Assembly: GCA_958295665.1 (NCBI GenBank)
Contig: OY282559.1
Location: 130,856,741-130,920,740, forward strand
Length of the DNA stretch: 64,000 nt
Direction of reading: 5' to 3'
Source: Tipula vernalis
Lineage: Eukaryota > Arthropoda > Insecta > Diptera > Tipulidae
The position numbers and the translations under genes are program-made. Each line of letters opens with the position of its first letter. The first letter of the stretch is position 1. Below the pieces are notes generated by a model. That model did no database searches. It was given only the letters and a program-made list of their open reading frames with translations, and had not been told where the DNA came from. Shown piece after piece: positions 33,449 to 43,799 of the stretch.

Positions 33449-33994
33449 ATTTTGTCGATTTAAATGCAAGACTTAAGCAAAGTATTTTTCTCTAAATTAG
33501 AAATAAAAAAAAGCAAAACGTCCTGACTAGTTCCGCGAATATTTTTTTATTTATAGTCAATAAATTTAAGCAAAAGATTTTTCTCTAAACAAGAATTAAC
33601 AAGAAGCAAAACGTTCAGACTAAATAGAAATTTAAAACATTCAGAATTTTAGCAAGATTTTTTGCAAAATCAGAAGGTTTTGCCAATATTTTGTCGCGTT
33701 ATATGTAAGAGATTTAAGCAAAGTATTTTTCTCCAAATAAGAACTTAAACAAAGAAAAACGTATAGACTAAATACGAATTCCATACGACTAGACTAAATA
33801 CAAATTTTAAACATTTTAAATTTAGCAACGTTTTCTGCAAAACCAGAATATTTTTGCCAATATTTTGTCGATTTATATGCAAGACTTAAGCAAAGTATTT
33901 TTCTCAAAATCAGAAGTGAAAAGAAGCAAAACGTCCTGACTAAATAAAAATTTAAAACTTTTTGAATTTTAGCAAATTTTTTGTCATTATATGT
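33449..33994. repeat. AT-rich satellite block 5 (duplicated copy)
   Basis: Nearly identical to 3680-3744 joined to 4363-4855. It is the pre-insertion (empty) version for the Helentron-like element at 3745-4362. Confidence 0.85.
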
Positions 33995-36900
33995 ATTGTC
34001 CACGTGGCGTACTGCAGCTATCGGGGGTGTCACAGATGGTGGATAGTGGACGGCCTATCGATAGGTAGGCTAGCGGTGAATTAAATAAGCCGCCCCCAAC
34101 CGCAGTCCAGCTGGGGGAGAGTCTCAGGGAACTGGGGAGTGGTTAACCTGAGTTCATTAAATTCTGAGTGCCTATGATGCCCAGCATGGAAAGGCGAACA
34201 GATGGCGCCAGAAAACCATCGACCAATAACCACGGCGGACTGGGCGTCACGTCCTCTCTGCACCTCCGGAGTCTCCGCGGGTGATGAGTGGGGGACCCTA
34301 TAAACGGGTGACCCGGTGAATGGAATGGATCCCATTGGATTGGGCTCTCCATGTGATTAGGTGAATGGGGGAGAGAATGGGCGGAGGGAAGGGGGTGCAG
34401 GGAGGCTGGGTGCTAGCGAGCCGAATGGGCTGGATTAAGGCGTTAAGCGACCCGTGCTGATGGTCTACTAGGCTGGGGGCCCATTTAACAAAGCCCAGTT
34501 GCTAACGGAGCCCTCTGGATACCTGGCGACCTCCAGTTGTAATTAGCCTTACCTGTGTATACGGATCTCTGCGCAGGCGGACCTTTATTTCTCCGATACT
34601 CGTGGGAATCAAATGGTAAGATCAAACATAAAAACAAAGGGCACCGGCTCTCCTCAAAAGCCGGTATCAGCGGAGGGAGGTACCTCGAACCAGACGGGTG
34701 GGGCCTCTATGGTTGCAAAGGTGGTTGACTCTAGGGCACAAGTCCCGGGAGTTAGCGGTACCAACGCAGCACAGTGAAGGGGGACGAGAGACATTCCTCC
34801 GGCGAAAAGGCGATACAGGAATCGCCGCTCGGCGCTCCGAATTCTCGAGAAGTGGGCTGCGACCCCCGAGGGGCAGCTTACGGAAGAGCAAAGAAGATCA
34901 GTAGCTTGGGCAAGGAGCACTGTGGGCTGCGGAAGCTCGGAAAGGGACCATATGTCGAAAAGACAGCGGTCCCAGGACGAGGTGGAAGTAGTCAACAGCA
35001 AGCGGGCCAAGTTGGTGACTGAAAAGAAGCCGAGCTCCACCTCAAGGACAAAGCTGTTCAGCGAGGTCCTGAGGGAGCATGTGTTGATGCTAGCCGTCAT
35101 TGACGAAAGTCAAGAAGATGGGAGCATCACGGCGGAAAAATGGAGGTTGGTGTATAATGCACTCAACCTCGTCTTTTTAAAGGTCCTGGGTGAAAATCCG
35201 GGACCACCCCCATCCTGCAGAGATGCGGGATGGTATCAAGGGCGTGTAAAGATGACTGCATGCTCGGACTCTAGATCTGTGGATCTGTACAAAAAGGCTA
35301 TAGCCAAAGTAGGGGAGGTGTGGCCAGGCGCAAAGCTTGCGGCAGTTAGCCGGGAGGAAATTCCCAGCAGGCCGCGGGCACGTGTATGGCTGCCATCCGA
35401 ACCGGCTAGCCCGGACGGGGCTTTGAAAATGATTCAGGCCAATAACCCGAATCTTCCGACAGGAAATTGGAAGATCGTCAAGCAGGAGGAGGCCAAGGGG
35501 GGCTCGAAATTATCAATCATGGTGATAAATAAGGAGTCCCTTGCCCTCCTTCACAAAACGAAGGGAGTAATTGACTTCGGTTTCGGGTCAATTACTCTCA
35601 ACGTTTATAAGAAGGATGGGGCGGAAGCGCGTACGGGAGGCCACCCGGAGGACGGTGGCAACCCGCCCAGGCCTGAAGGGGGTACCAGCAGCATGGGGGA
35701 AGAAGCTGATGGTAGGTAGGAGAGTGAATCCGGCGACCTTGGTAGGGCAAGGACTCTCTCGAAGGATGAGGAGGTGCACATAAGCGAAGGAGCTGGTGAA
35801 CCGATGGAGGAGGATGTCGACAGCCCGGCCAGACGGGGGGGGCACTGACAAGTCCTCTATAGAGGGTACGAGGGGTGGCGTATCCGGCGCATCCCAAATT
35901 ACCGGAATTAATATTCCTGCGGTAGCAGGAATTTATTATGGAGGTAGGTAGAGGTGAAATGGTTATGATTAAGATAACTCAAATTAACCTTCACCATTCT
36001 AAGGCTGCTTCGGCAGCTCTACTCCTCAGGCTGACTAGTTCGGGTGAGGATGTGATACTAATCCAAGAACCTTGGATTAACAATAACAGGATCTGTGGCC
36101 TCAGAACCAAGGGGTATAAAATTATATCCTCTAGTAAGTCTGGGAAGATCAGATCTTGTATTCTTGGGAAAAATAATATTAATCTTTTCCTTCTCTCTCA
36201 ATACAGCAATGGTGACACTACTGCAGTTAGCCTGGAAGTAGGCACTTGTAGATTCTGGCTGGTTTCAGCCTACATGGACCGGGAGAAGGAGGTTCCTCCG
36301 GATAACCTGGAGGAGCTGATCCGTAAAGCGGAACAATCAAAGGTAGGTGTGGTACTGGGAGTGGATGCTAATGCGCATCACACTATCTGGGGAAGCACAG
36401 ACATTAATGAAAGAGGTGAGTCGCTTTTTGATTATTTGATGAGTACTAACCTTTCAGTGTGTGATATTGGGCGGGAACCCACATTTATTACTAGTAACAG
36501 GCAGGAGGTTCTAGACGTGACCCTTGCCTCAAATAATATTCTTCATATTGTTAAAAATTGGAGAGTGGATAAGGAACACTCCTTTTCTGATCATCGATAT
36601 TTAACCTATAGCCTCGATATTCACCCTGCTACCCGGGAAGCCTTCAGGAACCCTAGAAGGACCAACTGGAGCAAATATGGGGAATTATTGGAGGAAATGT
36701 TACCGACGAGGGCTATGGAGCCCCCGACGACCGTTGGGGAGCTGGAGGACATGGTGGCTAGCGTTACTAGCGCATGCAACCGATCCTTTCGCGCTGCCTG
36801 CCCACTGGCTAAGCCTAGGGGTAGGCAAAAACCGGTATGGTGGTCCAGGGAACTGGGAACCTATCGAAAGGCTTGTAGGATAGCCTTTAATAGAGCCAAA

Positions 36901-37754
36901 AATACAAGGGAGGCTCAGGATTGGGACTCCTATAAGGAGAAACTCGGAACTTATAAGAAAGAATTAAGAAAGGCACAAAGGAGGCCTTGGAGAATCTTCT
37001 GTGATAATATGGAAGAGGTATCCGAAACCTCCCGCCTTAGGAAGATTCTTTCCAAAAGTACATCTAGTCCTAGTTTTTTGATAAAACCGGACGGATCTTG
37101 GACAGCTTCTAGTGGAGAATCTCTGGAGCTTCTCTTCGAGACACACTTCCCAGGGAGCTTTGAAGACCTGTTGGTGCGTTTTAATCATCAGGAATCACTG
37201 TCAGTAACCACAGAGGATATCGTAACCAGAAAACGGATCCTATGGGCACTGAGGGGTTTTAAACCATTTAAATCGGCTGGTCCGGATCAAATTATACCAG
37301 CGGAACTTCAAAACAACTCAGTAATTATTCTTCCCTACATGGAAGCTATATTCAAAGGGTGTTTGAAGCTGGGCTATATTCCTAGGTACTGGACGGAGGT
37401 CAATGTGGTGTTCATACCGAAAGCGGGGAAAAGCTCACATGTCTATCCTAAGGACCTAAGACCAATAACTCTATTATCCTTTCTTTTGAAAACATTGGAA
37501 AGGCTGCTGGATGTATACATCAGAGATAAAATAGGTGCCAGGAAGTGGGCATCGTCTCAGCACGCGTACACAAAGGGTATATCTGTGGACACTGCTCTGC
37601 ACGCCTTGGTGTCTACGATTGAGAAATCGATTAATTCGAAGGAATTCTGTTTGGTGGCCTTCCTGGATATAGAAGGCGCCTTTAATAATGTGAAAGCGGA
37701 GGCAATCAAGGAGGGATTGTCATTTTTGGAGGTGGACGTTCCTCTGATAGGGTT
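33995..37754 (+). mobile_element. Element A, second copy, truncated in the reverse transcriptase
   Basis: It starts at the same position of the element as the first copy and with the same flank. It stops at CTGATAGGGTT (37754), where it passes into AACTGAATACTG heptamer units. RT catalytic YADD, RNase H and 3' end are absent. The TATCGATA box, 17-base motif and intercistronic stem-loop are kept. Confidence 0.85.
34613..35907 (+). pseudogene. Element A ORF1, second copy, with stop codons
   Basis: The frame starts at ATG 34613 but has TGA at 34775-34777 where the first copy has GGA. The rest is open until a TAG at 35717-35719, beyond which small indels disturb the frame. The segment that is frameshifted in the first copy (near 6045) is in frame here, so the two copies have different lesions. 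Domain content is as described for the first copy. Confidence 0.75.
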
Positions 37755-37761
37755 GAACTGA
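35938..37761 (+). pseudogene. Element A ORF2, second copy: intact endonuclease, truncated RT
   Basis: A 607-codon frame with the full endonuclease (VILIQEPW; VDANAHHTIWG, which is shifted in the first copy; SFSDHR) and RT up to FLDIEGAFNNV, the first catalytic Asp region. It then stops two codons into the heptamer array at 37761. The enzyme would lack the YADD motif and RNase H, so it cannot reverse transcribe. Confidence 0.85.
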
Positions 37762-38293
37762 ATACTGAATACTGAATACTGAATACTGAATACTCTCGAT
37801 TCAGGGGAATACCGGAAATTATTGACATTTCAGTATTCAGTATTCTGTATTCTGTATTCTGTATTCTGTATTCAGCATTTAGTATTCAGTATTCAGTATT
37901 CAGTATTCAGTATTCAGTATTCAGTATTCAGTATTCAGTACTCAGTATTCAGTATTCAGTATTCAGTATTCTGTATTCTGTATTCAGTATTCTGTATTCA
38001 GTATTCAGCATTCAGAATACTGAAATTAATACTGAATACAGACTACTGAATACTGAATACTGAATACAGAATACTGAATACAGAATACTGAACACTGAAT
38101 ACTGAATACTGAATACTGAATACTGAATACTGAATACAGAATACTGAATACTGAATACTGAATACAGAATACAGATTCAGTATTCAGTATTCAGTATTCA
38201 GTATTCTGTATTCAGTATTCAGTATTCTGTATTCAGTATTCAGTATTCAGTATTCAGTTTTCAGTATTCAGTATTCTGTATTCAGTATTCAGT
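37755..38293. repeat. TATTCWG heptamer array 5
   Basis: Reverse-complement units (to about 37793), the fragment CTCTCGATTCAGGGGAATA joined to GGAAATTATTGACATTTCAG (to 37832), forward units (to about 38013), reverse units (to 38174) and forward units again to 38293. At least three orientation switches occur. Confidence 0.9.
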
Positions 38294-39106
38294 GAGAAAT
38301 ATAGTAACTGACAATTTTTTTACAACATTGCCGCTTGCTCGTTTATTGATCTCTTGGGACTTATCAATAGTCGGGACGTTAAAAAAAAATATACCCTATG
38401 TTCCAAAAGAAATGTTGCCGTCCAGATCTCGGGAAATTTATTCGTCAATTTTTGGATTCAGCGATGATAATATTACACTTTGTTCGTATGTCCCCAAAAA
38501 AAATAAGAGTGTATTATTATTATCTACGCAGCATTATACGGATTCAGTAATTGGAGACAAAAAAAACCGGAAATCATTCATTATTACAATGGAAAAAAAG
38601 GTGGAGTAGATAATATAGACAAACTGGTCACTCATTATACAACCAAACGAAGGACGAAAAGATGGCCTGTAGCATTTTTTTACAATATAATTGATGTAGC
38701 TTGCGTCGCGGCTTACAAAATTTACATAGAAAATAACCCGGCTAGATCAAACAAAACACACAATCGTCGAGAATTCTTGAAAGATCTTGTGCTTCAATTA
38801 GCTCTACCGCATGTGTCAGATCGATCAACCATACCAAATGTATATAGAAACTTTAATTCACGTTCAGGGATAGAATGCATACTTGGCAAACCGCTCTATG
38901 TACCAATAAACCAGGAATTGACAACGTCTGGAGTACCTAATGTGTTACGCAACAACGATGGCCGAATTCCTCAAGTTGGCAAATGCTGGATTTGTTTGTC
39001 TTCCGATCCCAAAAAACGACGAAATTCACGGAAATCCTGTAGTATCTGTAGAAGACCAGTATGTGTAGAACATACGAACACTCAAATAAAGTGTTCTAAG
39101 TGTTAA
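38294..39106 (+). pseudogene. piggyBac transposase, C-terminal part
   Basis: The frame resumes from the heptamer array at RNIVTDNFFTT, which contains the second catalytic Asp of piggyBac transposases (the CDN motif family). It continues with VPKKNKSVLLLST, then a one-base shift at a run of eight A (about 38560-38567) leads into KKGGVDNIDKLV (third catalytic Asp) and RRTKRWPVAFFYNIIDVAC, a well-kept piggyBac block. The end is a Cys-rich domain (CWICLSSD, CSICRRPVCVEH, KCSKC at 38980-39105), used for DNA end binding in the family. Stop TAA is at 39104-39106. The first catalytic Asp is absent because the middle of the gene is lost. Confidence 0.8.
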
Positions 39107-39278
39107 TAGTTTTAATTTTTTTTGTAAATTTTTACCAAATTGAATTTCTTATTTTGAAAACATATTTTTAATAACCAACTGAATTATTTATGTGATAATT
39201 TTTGATTTTTTCTGTGATGAAATGTTGATTTAAACAATAAAATGTTATACAAATAGCATATTCAGTGTTTTTTTTAAA

Positions 39279-39500
39279 TGGCCACCCAGGTGGCCGGGTA
39301 TAGACTACAAGAGTAATAATATTGGTAAACGAATAATTTAGTTCAGCAATAATTTTTAGTTAACTTCTGTTCAAAGATCAATAAAAAATAAGTAGTTCTT
39401 GGATGTCAAGGAGTAGGGATAGTCTAACTGTGAAATTGAAAAAGTTACGAGCATTTTAAATCGAAATGGCCACCCGGGTGCCCGGGTATAGACACAAGGG
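39279..39500 (+). repeat. piggyBac right end with subterminal repeats
   Basis: GGCCACCCAGGTGGCCGGGT at 39279-39298 is a subterminal block. GGCCACCCGGGTGCCCGGGT and ATAGACACAAGGG finish the element at 39500, followed by TTAA. Both resemble, in inverted form, the 5' end blocks at 26749-26815. Confidence 0.8.
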
Positions 39501-39670
39501 TTAATCTAAAATCTTAATTGGTATAAAAAATTTCCAGAATAATTTATTCCCCTGGATATGGGGTAGGTTTATGGCACGATGAACGGAGTAGTAGGTCAGA
39601 TACTACGAATACTATCAGAAAGTGAATTCAAATCTCTGGCAAGGAATGCAAAGGCCCATTTATTAGTTTT
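39501..39670 (+). repeat. 165-bp repeat, right flank of the piggyBac
   Basis: TTAATCTAAAATCTTAATTGG continues the 165-bp repeat interrupted at the left TTAA, so the two flanks together form one repeat unit series. It includes GAATTCAAATCTCTGGCAAG and GCAAAGGCCCATTT. Confidence 0.75.
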
Positions 39671-39760
39671 TTAAAAATTTTTGTCATTTTAACAGGCGAA
39701 CAGAAATTACAAAATCATTTAAAAATTTTTGTCATTTTAACAGGCGAACAGAAATTACAA
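39671..39760 (+). repeat. Direct duplication of about 42 bp
   Basis: The 42 bases at 39671-39712 recur at 39719-39760. The second copy forms the left end of the fold-back element. Confidence 0.8.
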
Positions 39761-39897
39761 GAAGGTAGAATTGTCAGCAATATGACTTTATTTTGTATGT
39801 TCAAGTGTCACATAACTTGAAGTGGTACGCTTTGATACAAAATAATGTCACGTTGCTGACAATTATGTTGTTTTTTAAATTCTGTTCGCCTGGTAAA
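39731..39897. mobile_element. Fold-back MITE-like element
   Basis: The left arm (ACAGGCGAACAGAA, then ATTGTCAGCAA, then TTATTTTGTAT) is mirrored on the right (ATACAAAATAA, TTGCTGACAAT, TTCTGTTCGCCTGG). The loop is near 39810. Both arms are about 75-80 bp and imperfect. No protein is encoded; a clear target duplication was not found. Confidence 0.6.
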
Positions 39898-39979
39898 AAA
39901 ACAAAAATTATTTGTATGCGATTTTTCACCAAGTCCGAATTTATCAGTATTTAAACGAAAAACTGAGTGGAAATTATGT

Positions 39980-40285
39980 ATAGATAAGTGGTTGGGTAGT
40001 AAGATGAAGGTGTGTCGTGCGAAAGGTTTGAAGTTCGATTCTTTAAACTTCCGACTTTATTTTTTTTTTTAAGCCAAAATTTGATTTTTTTTTATTTCCA
40101 CGAATTTTATACCAAATTTTTTTGTTTTATAGAGATCTCGATCCCGATTAATCTTCTCGGATTATCCCCAATTCAAAAATTTTTCATCTAAAAACCAATT
40201 TTTTGTTGGCTTAGCTTAGATTCGAACTCCAGACCTTCTTCACTCCACTCTATCACCTCACTACCTCGTCTATCTTATCATATAC
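39980..40285. repeat. Head-to-head pair of tRNA-like repeats with A/T-rich middle
   Basis: The left piece (AGATAAGTGGTTGGGTAGT... GAAGTTCGATTCTTTAAAC) and the reverse complement of the right piece (AGATAGACGAGGTAGTG... GGAGTTCGAATCTAAGC) align over about 70 bases. Each has a GTTCGAATC-like B-box motif. This could be two SINEs in opposite orientation or one element with long inverted ends. Confidence 0.4.
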
Positions 40286-40739
40286 AAGTTAACATACATT
40301 TGTTTGTTTTATGCAATCAAAACAAATGTGTCTATAATATGTTGATATGGTGACATCTCTGTTAGGGCATATGTACTACATTTACTACACAATGTTTCTG
40401 CTAAGTGCTGAAATATTTGGGTTTGCTTAAAAGAGAGCGTGTGTTTTACTTTTGTAAAAATGTCTAGGGCTCGATTTTTAAATAATTAATAATTAATTAC
40501 GTAACATTATTGTTGCATTAAAATTTTGTTTTTATACATTATTGTTTGTTGTTAAACATTATTATTGCATTAAAATAATATGGATTAGTTGTACTAAATA
40601 TTCTGGTAACGAAATCGCCATAAATTCAAAAAGCAAACTACTCATAAAATTTAGCAAGAGTAGCTGCGTGCAGTCAGAAGTACTTGTGTGTACTTTGTCA
40701 CGTTAAATATAACCCAGCAAATAGAAAATATAAATAATT
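40286..40739. other. AT-rich DNA without recognisable features
   Basis: No coding or repeat signature was recognised between the inverted pair and the inverted 165-bp repeat piece. Confidence 0.4.
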
Positions 40740-41256
40740 ATTGATGAATATAGATATGAAACTGATAAATTGACCTTAGCACCCCTTGCCAGAGATTTGA
40801 ATTCACTTTCTGATAGTACATGTAGTAGCTGGCCTACTACTCCGTCCATCGAGTCCAAAGGATACCCCCTATCCCGGGGAATAAATTCGTCTGGAAAGTT
40901 TAGGTGCCAATTAAGATTTCGTCTGGTATCGTTCATTGACCGTTAAAACAAACTTCTTGATATTTGAACTAGGAATCCGATTGTACATATAGTAGCTGCT
41001 TAAAACTGTTGTCCATTATCCCGATTAACGATTTCTTAAACCAGGAATTAATTTAAACTAGACATTTTTTCTGGTGATTAAGACTAAAATTGTTAAATAT
41101 CATTTACGCCACTTGCCAGTGATTTGGATTCATTTTCTTATGGTCCCTATATTATTTTGACTAAATTCCACTAATATTGCCTCTGAATGGTCTTACTTTC
41201 ACAGGAAATTACTTTTATTTGAAAGATTTTGTAATGAAATTACATTTTAAATGCAG
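40740..41256 (-). repeat. Inverted, diverged copy of the 165-bp repeat outer end
   Basis: This matches the reverse complement of about 20290-20810, including the last repeat unit and the outer flank (TTTCACAGGAAAT, GATTTTGTAATGAAATTACATT). It is more diverged than the palindrome arms. Together with the array at 20245 it brackets the whole complex in inverted orientation. Confidence 0.75.
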
Positions 41257-43790
41257 TATCCAAATAATAAATATGTTGAACTAAAACTATTTGATATTTT
41301 TTTGGTTTGTAACTTTGGTTTCTTAGAACTTCGATGTTGATTGAACAAGGTTAACTGGTAGCAGAAAACTATAGATCGTGTTTTAGTACATCAGCTTTAC
41401 AAACATTTTCGCAAGAGGCGCTCGTCCGTGTACAAAATTGTTTGATTACATTTTTTTATATGAAATACCAGTCCAATAAAATTGCAAAATTGTTAATTAA
41501 AATTATCTTGAAGAAACGCTGAAGGTTATAATAAAAATCTGAAATACTATTTAACATATTTTGTTTAAATTAAATAATCCGCTGATCCTTTATAATCAAA
41601 GAAAATTGCAAATAAAATGAGGTGATTTTTCGTTTTTTATGAGGTTATGTCTGTTGTTTTTGACATTTATTAGCAAACAAAATATGAGATTTGAGCAAAA
41701 TTTTGTGTTTAACAGAAAATAAGGAGAACGTTTGTAAGTTGAATCAAAAAATATAAATTTAATAATAAGTTTAGTTGATAAATCAGCTATAAAGGTGTTA
41801 AAATTGGCTGTTTTATTTCATCATTTTCCTGGATATTATAGGGTTATGGATTATTCCCTTTTCAAAATACAAGACACCAATCTATTGTAAATTATTATTA
41901 TTACTTTAAACTTCATATCGTGGCTTTTGTTTTTAGCAAAACTTCATATAAAAAAAACTAAATAAACGTTTTTGTACACTGACTAGTGGATATAAACGAA
42001 CTGGCGAATATAATTACTTAAATAAATTTAATTAAATTAGTTTAACATTCCGTTATTACTGTGCTTAAAAACTGTTTTTATTGTAGATATTATAATATTT
42101 TTATTATATAATTGAGAATAAACAATTCATTTTATTAGATTACACTGTTGTTTAGTAATATCAAATACTAAATATCGTTATCTCAAATTAAATTAGTTTT
42201 ACGTATTGCATTAATAATAATTTATTTGAACAAAAATTATATTGCATTGATTTTATTCGGTTTTTTAAATCGAAATTTAGTAAAATTATAGTATACCGAT
42301 TCTTGGCACTGTACAATACGCACCAACCCAAGAAAAATTAGTTAGAATCCAATATGATTTGTTTTTTTCCAATATGATTTGTATACGTGTGGAAAACTTC
42401 ATATCCATGTTCAAAAGTAGTTTAAAACTAAAAATTAAAGTTAGCTTGATTGGTAGGGACAGACGCTAGAATAATACGCCGACTGTTTGAAACAATTTGT
42501 TTCAAACAGTGGTTATATTTGTATGTATCTTTGTAGAGCATCTGTCAAAATCGAAAATAATCTGTTCTGTTAAAATGATCACCTAAAATCGAATACTAAT
42601 TTAATTTACGATAAAACATATATCTCTGGAAAATCTTCCAGTTATAGAGAATATAGTTTAAATTAAATTTACGTCCGTAAACTCTTACTTGAGAGCGTGT
42701 CATAATTAATAAGCAACAGACAAATTTAACAAACAATATCATATTCGGCAAACAAACAGAAAAAATGTAATTAAAAATTTCCATTTCGATATGTAAATTT
42801 TCCAAATACCCTACACATTTCCACAACCCAAAAACAAATACATACATATTTACAAACAAATACAGACGAACCAAAATAACAACAAACAACACACTAAAAC
42901 AAGGTTTTTGCAACAACAACAAAACAAAACAAAAAATAAATTTGTTTTGGTCTTATTTTCGTTTTAAATATTTACCTAAGAATGTCCTCAAGATAGAAAC
43001 GAAAACGTTCATGTATACGAAGGAAAATTTTTTTTTATAATTTATTCCATTTCAAACATTGTACCTTTTGAATAATATATGCTTTATACAATATAAAAAT
43101 GAATAATAATATGGAATGCCTAATACCAACCCCGGAGCTAAAGTTCAGGTATAAACAATTTATTCATCCATTCAGTTCAGTGTTACATAAATCGAATACA
43201 TATTATTAAAAATCGAATAAATTTGTATGCCCAAATTGTAATAAATGCATAAAACATTATGCTTATTATTGTTGTTGTTAACATTTATAATTTTATTAAA
43301 AATTATATTAATTTAAATAAAATGTAAATCACAATATAAAATTATTATTTATGAAAATGCAGACTAATTGATTTGGCTAAAAAATATTTATAATTAGTAG
43401 GCACATTTTGTAACGCTCTCCCTCCAAGAGGATAACGTTACAAGAAATATTTTTTTAAAGCAAATCATGTGATTCCAGAATACGCCATAATTCTGCCGCT
43501 AGCTAGAACGGAGAGTTCACTCCAAAATTGGTATTGTTGAAGTCGGTTCAAGTGACAAGACGGCAATTAAGAAAATATCTGGCAACATTATTTGTCAAAA
43601 TAATTTTGTATTTCAGTTGTTGACAATAAAAAACCAGTAACCAGTTCATCGTAAATTGTTCTAAGATGAGGAAATAACTCGGGACATGGCTGTAGAACGC
43701 AAAATTCTACGTGATGATGGTATATGTACCCGTATAATTGTTTTATTTAATTAATATTTTCTTGTAGATTTGTAAAGTATTTTCGGTTGA
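41257..43790. other. AT-rich DNA without recognisable genes; one short palindrome
   Basis: Nothing coding was recognised. A perfect inverted repeat with 13-bp arms (ACTGTTTGAAACA and its complement) and a 3-base centre lies at 42482-42510. The 108-codon minus frame at 42596-42922 is biased by AACAA-type runs and is not counted as a gene. Confidence 0.45.
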
Positions 43791-43799
43791 ACAAAGAAG

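Larger units (their letters stand above)
33449..37754. repeat. Segmental duplication of 3680-8619 (satellite plus element A 5' part)
   Basis: The block begins in satellite sequence equal to 3680 onward and passes the site where the Helentron-like element sits in the other copy without that insert. It includes the same target site and junction of element A and ends inside its RT. The shared flank shows that one insertion was copied with its surroundings, not that there were two insertions. The copies differ by scattered substitutions and small indels. Confidence 0.85.
26749..39500 (+). mobile_element. piggyBac element split by nested insertions and rearrangement
   Basis: The left end CCGTTGTGTCTATACCC follows TTAA (26745-26748). 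The right end GGGTATAGACACAAGGG precedes TTAA (39501-39504). The terminal repeats match as inverted copies and the duplicated TTAA is the piggyBac hallmark. Subterminal inverted blocks (CACCCGGGTGGCCA on the left, GGCCACCCAGGTGGCC at 39279-39294) are also shared. Flanks on both sides belong to the 165-bp repeat, so the element entered that array. Only the transposase N-terminal part (27072-27714) and C-terminal part (about 38294-39106) remain. Between them lie heptamer arrays, an R1-clade element and a segmental duplication. Confidence 0.85.

Noticed and set aside
42596..42922. 108-codon hydrophobic minus frame
   Set aside because: It arises from AACAA/AAACA-rich DNA, has no domain signature and no start context or neighbour support.
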